Of a DNA stretch of 64,000 bases, positions 1 to 7,179 are shown in pieces. The stretch comes from Candidatus Nanopelagicales bacterium (GTDB taxonomy: Bacteria; Actinomycetota; Actinomycetes; S36-B12). The notes beneath the pieces are model-generated. The model saw nothing but the letters and a program-made list of their open reading frames with translations. It had not been told where the DNA came from and did not search any database. A program made the position numbers and the translations under genes. The stretch spans positions 186,001 to 250,000 of the forward strand of contig JAGYJP010000002.1 in NCBI GenBank assembly GCA_018402075.1, read 5' to 3'. Each line of letters begins with the position of its first letter. Positions within the stretch are counted from its first letter, which is position 1.

Positions 1-414
1 AATCTCACCGTGTTAGACATCAGCGCATTTGCATTGTCCGAAGGAAAACGCCGGATTGAGGGCAATCAAGTTGAGTGGATTTGCGCAGACATTCGGCAGT
101 GGCAACCCGAGCGGATGTATGGCCTGTGGCATGACCGTGCTGTTTTTCATTTTCTCACCGACCCTGATGATCAAAGAAATTACTGGGAGCTGGTAAGAGA
201 GTCGCTGGTTCCCGGTGGTCTACTCGTCTTGGGTTGCTTCTCCGATAACGGACCCGACACATGCTCTGGGCTTCCGGTTGCCCGGCACTCAACCTCGGAT
301 CTCGAACAAGCGTTGGGGGGTGACTTTGAGGTGATTGAAACTCGAAGGGAAAACCACATCACGCCCGGTGGCGGGATCCAAGAATTTGCCTGGGTTTACG
401 CACAGCGGTTGTAG
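1..414 (+). CDS. Class I SAM-dependent methyltransferase, 5' end cut off by window edge
   Basis: The reading frame is open from base 1 and ends in TAG at 412-414, so only the C-terminal 137 residues are visible. They begin with a strand reading NLTVLDIS, the usual acidic second strand of a Rossmann methyltransferase, followed by WHDRAVFHFL, a PGGLLVLGCFS segment and a CSGLPV-R segment typical of small-molecule methyltransferases of the ubiE/tehB-like type. The SAM-binding glycine loop lies upstream, outside the window. A GTG at 10 is in frame, but the homologous segment continues upstream, so it is not the start. The substrate cannot be read from sequence. Confidence 0.8.
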   Translation, partial: NLTVLDISAFALSEGKRRIEGNQVEWICADIRQWQPERMYGLWHDRAVFHFLTDPDDQRNYWELVRESLVPGGLLVLGCFSDNGPDTCSGLPVARHSTSDLEQALGGDFEVIETRRENHITPGGGIQEFAWVYAQRL

Positions 415-475
415 TGGAGACCCACGATCTAAAGTGAATCGAGTGACGCGTATAGTTGTGTAAGCAATAAAGCGA

Positions 476-552
476 CGCGGGGTGGAGCAGCTCGGTAGCT
501 CGCTGGGCTCATAACCCAGAGGTCACAGGTTCAAATCCTGTCCCCGCTACCA
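476..552 (+). tRNA. Initiator tRNA-fMet (CAT)
   Basis: A 77-nt cloverleaf. The acceptor strands CGCGGGG (476-482) and CCCCGCT (542-548) leave the first pair (C1/T72) unpaired, the initiator hallmark. The anticodon stem CTGGG/CCCAG carries the three consecutive G-C pairs of initiators around loop CTCATAA. The T arm has GGTTCAAATCC and the CCA end is encoded at 550-552. Confidence 0.97.
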
Positions 553-555
553 ACG

Positions 556-591
556 AATGAGGGCTTAGGGATCAATTCCTAAGCCCTCATT
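556..591 (+). terminator. Hairpin terminator after tRNA-fMet
   Basis: A 16-bp inverted repeat (556-571 with 576-591, one G-T pair) with a 4-nt loop lies 3 nt after the tRNA CCA end. The run of T after it is very short, so this may act as a processing stem as well as a terminator. Confidence 0.65.
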
Positions 592-664
592 TACGTGCTG
601 GTGGAGGCTCTTCAGGTCAGGGCATTCGCGAAAGAGGAAACCATTGGCGAAGTGATGATATGAA

Positions 665-682
665 TATACCCCTGGGGGTATA
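665..682. promoter_or_regulatory. CstR/CsoR-like operator (site 1)
   Basis: TATACCCCTGGGGGTATA consists of 8-bp arms around TG. It is identical over 18 bp to the core of the larger palindrome at 933-964 of the 12.9 kb region (12933-12964) in front of the persulfide operon. C-tract/G-tract palindromes of this form are the known target type of CsoR/CstR/RcnR-family repressors. Here it overlaps the -10 of a probable leaderless promoter. No such repressor gene is in the window. Confidence 0.65.
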
Positions 683-686
683 GAGT
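681..686 (+). promoter_or_regulatory. -10 box, leaderless promoter of short ORF at 693
   Basis: TAGAGT ends exactly 6 nt before an ATG at 693, the spacing seen at many other starts in this window. It overlaps the last two bases of the operator-like palindrome. Confidence 0.5.
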
Positions 687-692
687 GTCACC

Positions 693-752
693 ATGAGGCT
701 GCGAGGGCTGCATCTGGTGGTTCGGCCCTGGTCGTCGAGTCAAGCGTGCTGA
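693..752 (+). CDS. Possible 19-residue leader peptide ending in Cys
   Basis: A 19-codon ORF, MRLRGLHLVVRPWSSSQAC then TGA. There is no ribosome binding site, but it sits 6 nt after a TAGAGT -10 and 11 nt after the CstR-like operator, so it would be translated from a leaderless mRNA. Short Cys-containing leader ORFs are known upstream of sulfur genes in actinomycetes; whether this one belongs to that group is inference. The next gene starts 146 nt downstream. It could also be chance: a 19-codon ORF is weak evidence by itself. Confidence 0.4.
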   Translation: MRLRGLHLVVRPWSSSQAC

Positions 753-897
753 AGGACAGTCGGCGGAAAATCTGGAATCAAGCTGGGTTCCCTATTGCGA
801 AGGTGGCCTTGAGAGTCTGCATGAGTTCGTGGAAATAACGTGTAATCCCGATACCGCATGAGAACATAAGATTCCAGTGAGCAGGGAGGGCATAATC

Positions 898-1431
898 GTG
901 AAAAGAGTTCTAGGAGTTATGGCTGCCGTGGCGTTGAGCCTCGGTATGACCGCACCGGTCCAGGCCATGGGATCTGGCGATGCCTACGAAAACATGCAGG
1001 TAGGCGTGACCTATACGGTATTTGAACCCTCTTTCACGGCAGGCCTCAAAGCGCGTCACATAGGTGGTAATGATCTTTGCACTCAGGGTAAAGAAGAAAA
1101 TCTGACTGCTCAATATGGCAAGGGCAGCACTCGCAATTTTACCATCACTGAGGGGAATCCCATGTGCTCTGACATTGGCGTCGGAGCCACGGTTCTTCGC
1201 ACCAAGATAAACGGAGCTAAGGCATTTGTGCAGGCCTACTGCGATCCCGCATCTCCAAAGAAATGTACTAAAGCCGACGTCATGAAGTACGGCGGACATC
1301 TTGAGGTGACTTTGCCTGGAGTGAGTGGATTGCGTCCAACTCGCATTTGGATCGAAACATATGGTGGCAAGAATCTTTCAGCTCAACAGTTGGTGCAGAT
1401 TGCCAAGAGTATGACGCCGGTGGGAAGCTAG
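898..1431 (+). CDS. Secreted four-cysteine protein, unknown function
   Basis: A 177-residue protein with a clear signal peptide: basic KR start, hydrophobic core LGVMAAVALSLGMTA, probable cleavage after VQA. The mature part has four Cys (in DLC, PMC, AYC and KKC contexts), suggesting two disulfides outside the cell, and a C-terminal segment ending QLVQIAKSM. I do not recognise the family. I chose GTG 898 because GGGAGGG lies 7 nt upstream; an in-frame GTG at 877 would put a polar stretch before the signal peptide. The 145-nt leader region behind the short ORF at 693 may be co-transcribed, which would place this gene under the CstR-like operator at 665. That link is inference. Confidence 0.75.
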   Translation: MKRVLGVMAAVALSLGMTAPVQAMGSGDAYENMQVGVTYTVFEPSFTAGLKARHIGGNDLCTQGKEENLTAQYGKGSTRNFTITEGNPMCSDIGVGATVLRTKINGAKAFVQAYCDPASPKKCTKADVMKYGGHLEVTLPGVSGLRPTRIWIETYGGKNLSAQQLVQIAKSMTPVGS

Positions 1432-1434
1432 CAG

Positions 1435-2487
1435 TCAGTTGGCATAAACGCTGGCAGGACCGGTAGGAATTACCCGAACATTCTCCCCCAGGCTGACGGT
1501 AGATTCACCTGGAACGCGGACTGCGATTGATTCACCGCTGGTGAGTGTGACATGAACAAGACTGTCATGACCGTGGTAGGTAATGCCGTGAACGGTTCCC
1601 AATCCACCCGGCGCGAGTGAGCCACCGACAGGTCGGGGATCGACCACAACTAATTGTTCGGGTCGGAGCACGGCGATAACGCGCTCACCCGTGGTGGGGA
1701 CGCTGCCGCGAATACGGAGATCTCCCAAAGGAGTATGCACAGTGTCACCGCCACTGTAGGTGGCAGGTAACTCCACCGAGTCACCGACGAAGCGGGCGGT
1801 ATCGATATCAGCAGGGTCTTGGTAAAGAGTTGAAGGCTCAGACATTTGCACGAGCAGCCCGTGACGCATCACGGCTACTCTGTCAGCAATAGAGAGGGCT
1901 TCTTCTTGGTCGTGGGTGACCATGATGGAAGTGGTACCGAGTGCAGCAAGTAATTCACGGACTTCGGTGCGAAGTGCATTGCGTAGGCCCGCATCGAGAG
2001 CTGAGAATGGTTCGTCGAGGAGTAGTACATCAGGTTGCGGTGCGAGAGCCCGGGCCAACGCCACTCTTTGTTGTTGCCCACCCGAGAGTTCTTGGGGTCG
2101 AGCTTGTGCGAAATCTGTCATGCCGACCATTGCGAGAACGTCACTAATGCGCGCGGTGCTCGCCGGTGACTTGTTCAGGCCGAAGCCAACATTGCGTTGG
2201 ACGTCTAAGTGTGGAAAGAGTGCACCCTCCTGAGGGACGATTCCCACTCGTCTTTTCTCTGGTGGAACCCAGACTCCAGGGCCCGACACTTGGTGATCAC
2301 CGAATGAGACGGTGCCGAGTGATGGAGTCAGGAATCCTGCCAGCACGCGCAGCAAGGTGGTCTTGCCCGAACCACTCGATCCCAGGACGGCAATGAATTC
2401 ACCCGAATCTACAGAGAGATCCAGGTCTTTGAGCACCGGCGGACCACCGTATCCGGCAGTTACGGCACTGACATGAACATTTGTCAC
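1435..2487 (-). CDS. fbpC: Fe(III) ABC transporter ATP-binding protein
   Basis: A 350-residue ATPase that powers import through the permease encoded just upstream in the operon. Walker A GSSGSGKTT (about residue 36), the signature LSGGQQQRVALARAL, Walker B VLLLDEPFSALD and the switch histidine in MVTHDQEEAL are all intact. The C-terminal ~110 residues form the TOBE-type regulatory domain usual in the FbpC/PotA group. The GTG start overlaps the permease stop as GTGA. Neighbours and the binding protein indicate ferric iron; other anions or thiamine are possible substrates of this family but fit less well. Confidence 0.88.
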   Translation of the reverse strand: MTNVHVSAVTAGYGGPPVLKDLDLSVDSGEFIAVLGSSGSGKTTLLRVLAGFLTPSLGTVSFGDHQVSGPGVWVPPEKRRVGIVPQEGALFPHLDVQRNVGFGLNKSPASTARISDVLAMVGMTDFAQARPQELSGGQQQRVALARALAPQPDVLLLDEPFSALDAGLRNALRTEVRELLAALGTTSIMVTHDQEEALSIADRVAVMRHGLLVQMSEPSTLYQDPADIDTARFVGDSVELPATYSGGDTVHTPLGDLRIRGSVPTTGERVIAVLRPEQLVVVDPRPVGGSLAPGGLGTVHGITYHGHDSLVHVTLTSGESIAVRVPGESTVSLGENVRVIPTGPASVYAN

Positions 2488-4064
2488 GGGCTCACCGTAT
2501 CGAGTCGTGAAGGAACCGGTTCATCCTCTGTCGGGTCCCCTTTGGACATGGCAAGGGACAAAGCGAATGCGGGAATCGCAGCGAGTGCAATCAATGCGAG
2601 CGCATAGGGGGCAGCGGCGCCATATGCCGCTATTTCGGTACGGCTCCACAACTCGGTGGCAAGTGTGTCGAATCCGGTGGGACGCAACATAAGCGTCGCG
2701 GGCAATTCTTTCATGGCGGTGAGGAGAACCAGTAATCCTCCTGCAGCAATTCCGGGCCACGCGAGACGCAGGGTGGTGTGTGTCCAAGCTGTGAATGGAT
2801 TGCGCCCAAGAGTTCTCGCTGTCTGTTCCAATATCGGTGGGACCGCGGAAATTGATGTTCGAGTGGCCCCAATTGATTTGGGAAGGAATAAAACCGCATA
2901 CGCGAATGCGAGGGTGAACAAGGTTTGGTAGAGAACGGGCACGGCATTAATGGTGAGAAATACCAACGAGAGTCCAATAACTACACCGGGAAGTGCGTGA
3001 CCGGCGAAGGCGGCACTTTCGGTGCCTGTGCTCCATCGAGAGCGGTAACGAGCGGTGAGCAACCCAATGGGCAGAGCAAGGAGTACAGCGATGACAGCAC
3101 CTGCTGCAGCTGCGCCCGCAGAACTCAAAGTCGCTTGTATTAGCTCCGCGACATCGAGAGGACGTCGGCTCCCCTCGGTAAGCCGAATCAGGAGGGATAA
3201 AACTGGTACAGCTATTGCGATTGTGATGACCGCAATGACGAATCCCCATCCAGATATGCGACCACGAGTGGTCAATTGCGTCAATACCGCCAAGCGTTGT
3301 GTGCCGGACGAACTTCGATACTGCAATGACTTTCCGCGTAATTTGCGCTCAGCAAAAACAAGAATTAAAGCCAGAAGCACCAAAATACTTGCCAGAACTG
3401 CAGCCGAAGTCCGATCAAAGCTCGCCCGGTAAGAGGCAAAGATCACGCGAGTGAATGCATCTACTCGAAATAGTGACACTGCCCCAAAGTCAGACAACAC
3501 ATAAAGGCCAACGAGCAATGATCCAGCCGCCGCCGCAGGAGTGGCCTGGGGGAGAGTAGTTGTTCGAAAGGCTGCAAATGGTGAGCGACCAAGTGATCGA
3601 GCAACTTCTTCGATTGCAGGGTCGGCGGAGCGCAGGGCGGCCGCGACGGGCAGCAACACGTAGGGGTAGGACACCATGATGAGAATGAGAGCGGCTGCCC
3701 AAAAACCAGACATGGCAGGGAATTGAGCCAGCCACGCATAGGCGGCAACATAGGAAGGAATAGCGAGCGGTAAAGCTAAAGCGGTAAGCCATAGACGACG
3801 TCCGGGCAGGTTTGTGCGTGTGAGTAGTGCAGCAGCTGGTACCGCGATTACTAGACATCCGATCACCACCACAACCATCAAACTCACGCTCGTTGCCGTG
3901 GTTTCCCAAGTGCGTGTACGAAACAAACTTGCAAATATTTTCTCAGGACCGGCTGAAGCAACGCGCACAATCAAATAGAAAAGTGGGATGAGCGCTAGAC
4001 AAGCAGAAACCACCGCGGCCGCAATCAGCGGCCGCGGTGGTCGAATTCCACTGGTTCGAGTCAC
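2484..4064 (-). CDS. fbpB: Fe(III) ABC transporter permease, fused two-domain
   Basis: A 526-residue integral membrane protein with two copies of the binding-protein-dependent permease domain in one chain, the FbpB/ThiP arrangement. About 12 hydrophobic segments are visible. Each half has an EAA-like loop that contacts the ATPase: IEEVARSLGRSPFAAF in the first and LEQTARTLGRNPFTAW in the second. It starts at GTG 4064, overlapping the binding-protein stop as GTGA, and ends overlapping the ATPase start, so the three genes are translationally coupled. Confidence 0.88.
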   Translation of the reverse strand: MTRTSGIRPPRPLIAAAVVSACLALIPLFYLIVRVASAGPEKIFASLFRTRTWETTATSVSLMVVVVIGCLVIAVPAAALLTRTNLPGRRLWLTALALPLAIPSYVAAYAWLAQFPAMSGFWAAALILIMVSYPYVLLPVAAALRSADPAIEEVARSLGRSPFAAFRTTTLPQATPAAAAGSLLVGLYVLSDFGAVSLFRVDAFTRVIFASYRASFDRTSAAVLASILVLLALILVFAERKLRGKSLQYRSSSGTQRLAVLTQLTTRGRISGWGFVIAVITIAIAVPVLSLLIRLTEGSRRPLDVAELIQATLSSAGAAAAGAVIAVLLALPIGLLTARYRSRWSTGTESAAFAGHALPGVVIGLSLVFLTINAVPVLYQTLFTLAFAYAVLFLPKSIGATRTSISAVPPILEQTARTLGRNPFTAWTHTTLRLAWPGIAAGGLLVLLTAMKELPATLMLRPTGFDTLATELWSRTEIAAYGAAAPYALALIALAAIPAFALSLAMSKGDPTEDEPVPSRLDTVSP

Positions 4065-5113
4065 AACAATCCAACATCCTCCATCATTGCTAATGTTCCC
4101 GGTAAGTCGGCCAGTTCGGCAAGTTGAATATCAGGACCGCGAAGTGAACTCAGCGGTGGTAAGCCGTCTGCTGCAGCGATACTTTCCACAACGGGGTATT
4201 CAAAGGTGTTCTCCACGAAGTACTTCTGTGCTGTGGGGGAGAGCAGCCACTGCACGAGCGTCGAAGCGTTATTGCTCTTCGCAGCACTTGAGGTAATTCC
4301 AACTCCTGCTACGTTAACAAGTGAACCAGGGTCTTCAGGCGCGGTGAATGCGATTTGAGCTCGCATGGAATCTTGTCCCACCTCTGCTGCCTTCTCATAC
4401 CAGTAATAGTGATTTATCAAACCGAGTTGAACCTGTCCCGAGTCCACGGCATCGAGAATAAGGCCGTTCTTTTCGAATTTTTGAACATCGTTTGCCACAA
4501 GTCCTTCAAGCCAGGTGCGCGCAACGTCGTCGCCATCGGTGACTCGCAAAGCGGTGACAAAAGATTGGAAGCTCGCATTCGTCGGAGCAATTGCGACCTG
4601 ACCCTTCCACCGTGGGTCGGTTAATTCGAAGATCGAGGTGGGAACTTGGTCCACCGCTACTTGCTGTTGATCGTACGCAATGACGCGAGCACGGCCACTG
4701 ACGCCGACCCAGTTTCCATCGGCTGACCGGTAATTTTCGGGTACAAGATTCAAGGCGGCGTCAGGCAGTTGTGCCAGTAGTCCTTCGGCTGAGACAGCAC
4801 CCAGTGCACCGGCGTCCTGCGCGAAGTACACCTGTGCAGGGGTGGCGTCGCCTTCTTCGATCATTTGGGCGGCCAATTCAGCGGTATCGCCATAGCGAGC
4901 TTCGACCGGGATCCCGGTCTCAGCGGTGAAGAGCTCAAAAAGTGGCCCCACCAGTTCCTCACTGCGACCGGAATACACGACCACGCCATCTGCCGGAACA
5001 TCTGGCGGAACATTCGAGTCAGTGGCGCCGCCGCTTGAGCAGGCTGCAAGTGCGATAGCGGTGAGGAGTAGGCCAGCGGCGAGCAATGAACCCCGCTGGC
5101 TGAAGCGAAACAT
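4061..5113 (-). CDS. fbpA: Fe(III)-binding lipoprotein of ABC importer
   Basis: A 350-residue extracytoplasmic solute-binding protein, first gene of fbpABC. It has a lipoprotein signal with lipobox ALAAC (Cys 25) followed by SSGG. The YSGR start of the mature fold (VVVYSGRSEELVGPLFELF) and the paired tyrosines in NHYYWYEK match ferric-binding proteins of the FbpA/FutA group, which coordinate iron through tyrosines. I chose ATG 5113 because GGGAGG lies 7 nt upstream; the longer frame from TTG 5128 lacks a site. The iron-box-like sequence just upstream supports iron as substrate. Confidence 0.88.
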   Translation of the reverse strand: MFRFSQRGSLLAAGLLLTAIALAACSSGGATDSNVPPDVPADGVVVYSGRSEELVGPLFELFTAETGIPVEARYGDTAELAAQMIEEGDATPAQVYFAQDAGALGAVSAEGLLAQLPDAALNLVPENYRSADGNWVGVSGRARVIAYDQQQVAVDQVPTSIFELTDPRWKGQVAIAPTNASFQSFVTALRVTDGDDVARTWLEGLVANDVQKFEKNGLILDAVDSGQVQLGLINHYYWYEKAAEVGQDSMRAQIAFTAPEDPGSLVNVAGVGITSSAAKSNNASTLVQWLLSPTAQKYFVENTFEYPVVESIAAADGLPPLSSLRGPDIQLAELADLPGTLAMMEDVGLL

Positions 5114-5137
5114 GTTGGTTCCTCCCAAGAAATGAGG

Positions 5138-5167
5138 TTAGGATTCCCTAACTAAGGTTTACCTAAG
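5138..5167 (-). promoter_or_regulatory. Candidate DtxR/IdeR-type iron boxes upstream of fbpABC
   Basis: Two adjacent sequences resemble the actinobacterial iron box. 5138-5156 reads TTAGGATTCCCTAACTAAG, matching about 12 of 19 positions of the remembered consensus. 5152-5167, CTAAGGTTTACCTAAG, is an imperfect dyad of TTAGGT halves. They lie 25-54 nt upstream of fbpA. Scored by eye only. Confidence 0.5.
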
Positions 5168-5202
5168 CACATCTCGTGGAGGAGTGTCAAACTGAGCAAT
5201 AA

Positions 5203-5394
5203 TTAATTGCTGGTCCAACCTTCACGCTTGTGGGAGCCGTCACAGAAGGGCTTGTTGGCGCTAAATCCGCACCGACACAGGTAAGCCTTCTCGCCTTCCT
5301 TGGCGATATTGCCTTGTTCGTCTTTGACAACATTGGCACCGGAGACTTCAAGAGGGCCATCTGGGAGTGGGGTAATGATTACTGGTTCGCTCAT
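5203..5394 (-). CDS. CDGSH iron-sulfur domain protein
   Basis: A 63-residue protein with one CDGSH motif: LCRCGFSANKPFCDGSHK supplies the three Cys and one His that hold a redox-active 2Fe-2S cluster in this family. It has no membrane anchor, as is usual for bacterial members. Likely a soluble electron-transfer or iron-sulfur-sensing protein; the specific partner is unknown. It sits between the iron importer and the acetolactate decarboxylase operon on the same strand and appears to have its own leaderless promoter (TAACCT 6 nt before the ATG). Confidence 0.9.
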   Translation of the reverse strand: MSEPVIITPLPDGPLEVSGANVVKDEQGNIAKEGEKAYLCRCGFSANKPFCDGSHKREGWTSN

Positions 5395-5400
5395 TACCCA

Positions 5401-5406
5401 AGGTTA
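5401..5406 (-). promoter_or_regulatory. -10 box of CDGSH gene (leaderless)
   Basis: On the minus strand TAACCT ends 6 nt before the ATG at 5394. No good -35 was seen. Confidence 0.5.
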
Positions 5407-5425
5407 GCCCCTCCGTTGGGATTTG

Positions 5426-5725
5426 CTAGTTCATGATCACCAGTTGAATCACTGGACGGTCGCCTTCTGTCAGGTTCTCGGCCCGACGTACTTCCTTTTT
5501 CACAGGCAGGATGAACGTTTTCCGCTTGCTGTCAGGAAAAATCGAGGTACTCCAGGAAGAACCTCCAATGGTCACCTGGACTTTAATGGATCCGAAACCT
5601 GCGCGCAGAGTCGCAGAATCCTCAATGTCATCTGCAATATCTGCTGGCAGTGCAATGAAGTGCCAAGCGGAGTCGCCACTCCAGAGAAAAATTTCCGATT
5701 TAAAACGGAACTCGAGTAAGCTCAC
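5426..5725 (-). CDS. DUF1905 domain protein
   Basis: A 99-residue protein that fits the DUF1905 family over its whole length: FRFKSEIFLW near the start, AWHFIALP, a GFGSIKVQVTIGGSSWSTS core and the basic LPVKKEVRRAE segment near the end. The family has a small beta-barrel-like fold of no settled function. Its GTG start overlaps the stop of the acetolactate decarboxylase gene (GTGA), so it is the last gene of that operon and probably translated by coupling. Confidence 0.85.
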   Translation of the reverse strand: MSLLEFRFKSEIFLWSGDSAWHFIALPADIADDIEDSATLRAGFGSIKVQVTIGGSSWSTSIFPDSKRKTFILPVKKEVRRAENLTEGDRPVIQLVIMN

Positions 5726-6582
5726 GATTTTTCAATGTAGGGGTCATGTAGATATGCGTCATGGAGAGCAATTGCCTGGGCAAAATCGTTGGCAGTTGAA
5801 TGCGCCGATTGCAAATGCTCCATTAAGTCCACGGCCCGCTGCCGTTGCTGGGGGCCGCCATGTTCAGCCACTTCCCGAAGCACATCGAGTGCATGTGTGA
5901 CTCGCGATTGCGGGACAGCAATATTGACATCGTCGAGCCAAATTTGGAGCCGAGCGGTATCAGATGTGGCTCGGTGTGAGTGTCCGCCTGATGTTCGATC
6001 CTGTGAAATTGCATGAAGGTGAAGTCCGGGAATTGTTGTTTGGTCATTGTTCACCTGTGGGAATGAGAATCCAACGAATGTTCCCTGCCAATTATCAAAT
6101 GGGAACTGAACTTCATGGCGCAATACTTGATCTAGGTGTTCAAATGGTGGATTCTGCTTGCGTTCAGTGCGCAGGAGGACGTCGGTGAAGGTGCCATCGA
6201 GTCTAACCGCGGCTATCGGGTGGCGATAGTCTTGTTGGCGGTGAATCACCCGTTCAACAATTGTGGCGATCTGCTCTTGGGTCGTTCCGGGAGGAACCTC
6301 CATGGTGAAAGGCGATCCGCCATCGGCACTGATGGCAAATGGCATTCCCAGATCAGGTTCGGCGATTTCGGGGACCCCTGAAGCGGGAATTCGCCATGTG
6401 TCGCCATCCAGCGAAACGATTTCACCATCAAGGCGATCAGCTACTCCCAGGCCAAGAATCGTTCCCGGAAAGACCTGTCCCACGGTTGTGATGGATTCAT
6501 AATTCCCGTGAAGGAGATCTGCCACCGCATCAATTTGATGAACGTGACCATGTGATGCGGCAACTAGATGTGGATCCAGCAT
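5722..6582 (-). CDS. alsD: Alpha-acetolactate decarboxylase
   Basis: A 286-residue protein of the AlsD/BudA family, which decarboxylates 2-acetolactate to acetoin with a bound zinc. Visible landmarks are TTVGQVFPGTILGLGVADRLDGEI near the start, the PIAAVRLDGTF segment, GTFVGFSFPQ, and the metal-binding PGLHLHAISQD with the nearby GGHSH. The C-terminal ~50 residues after WLDDVNI are a helical tail longer than in typical 240-260 residue members. It lies 17 nt after the glutathione peroxidase gene and overlaps the DUF1905 gene. The nearest acetolactate-synthase-like gene is 17 kb away, so the substrate may come from branched-chain amino acid synthesis. Confidence 0.85.
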   Translation of the reverse strand: MLDPHLVAASHGHVHQIDAVADLLHGNYESITTVGQVFPGTILGLGVADRLDGEIVSLDGDTWRIPASGVPEIAEPDLGMPFAISADGGSPFTMEVPPGTTQEQIATIVERVIHRQQDYRHPIAAVRLDGTFTDVLLRTERKQNPPFEHLDQVLRHEVQFPFDNWQGTFVGFSFPQVNNDQTTIPGLHLHAISQDRTSGGHSHRATSDTARLQIWLDDVNIAVPQSRVTHALDVLREVAEHGGPQQRQRAVDLMEHLQSAHSTANDFAQAIALHDAYLHDPYIEKS

Positions 6583-6599
6583 GTTATTGCCCTGACTCG

Positions 6600-7082
6600 C
6601 TACCTCGGGAGGAAAGCTGCTGCATCTTGGCGAATGTCATCGGGCTTGGTGGTTGGGGCATAACGCTTAACATTCTCACCGTCTGGAGCAACGAGGAATT
6701 TGGTGAAGTTCCACTTGATTGCAGAACCAAGCATTCCACCAGCTTGCTTTTTGACGAAGTCAAAAATTTCACTGGTGTTACTGCCATTCACATCGACTTT
6801 GGTGGAAAGTGGAAAACTTACCCCGTAATTTACTGAGCAAAATTCTTCAATCTCTGAATCACTACCAGGCTCTTGATGAGCAAACTGATCGCATGGGAAA
6901 CCAATGACCACTAATCCCTGAGGGCCAAGCTCTTCATAAAGTTTTTGTAGGCCCTCGTACTGTGGAGTGAATCCGCATTTACTTGCGGTGTTCACGATCA
7001 GCACCGGCTTATTTCGATATTGATTCATGGAGACCGTATTGCCCTTGTTGTCGGTGAATTCTAGATCAAAGAGAGTGCCCAT
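6600..7082 (-). CDS. Glutathione peroxidase family thiol peroxidase
   Basis: A 160-residue thioredoxin-fold peroxidase. It has the active-site NTASKCGFTPQY with peroxidatic Cys 36, the conserved FPCDQF segment with a second Cys, and the WNFTKFLV motif carrying the catalytic Trp and Asn. As Cys rather than selenocysteine members in glutathione-lacking actinomycetes, these enzymes most likely use thioredoxin or mycoredoxin as reductant; that is inference. First gene of a three-gene run with alsD and DUF1905. An AAGGA element precedes the ATG. Confidence 0.92.
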   Translation of the reverse strand: MGTLFDLEFTDNKGNTVSMNQYRNKPVLIVNTASKCGFTPQYEGLQKLYEELGPQGLVVIGFPCDQFAHQEPGSDSEIEEFCSVNYGVSFPLSTKVDVNGSNTSEIFDFVKKQAGGMLGSAIKWNFTKFLVAPDGENVKRYAPTTKPDDIRQDAAAFLPR

Positions 7083-7179
7083 GGCTTTATTGTTCCTTGC
7101 CCCGACGATTTGGCAAGCCTGAATGGACTCAGGGCGTAACTAAGGAGCCTCCACGGGAGAGGAGTTGCATTTAATCACC

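Noticed and set aside
910..1299. 129-codon open frame opposite the secreted protein gene
   Set aside because: Antisense to a gene with a clear signal peptide and ribosome site; no motif.
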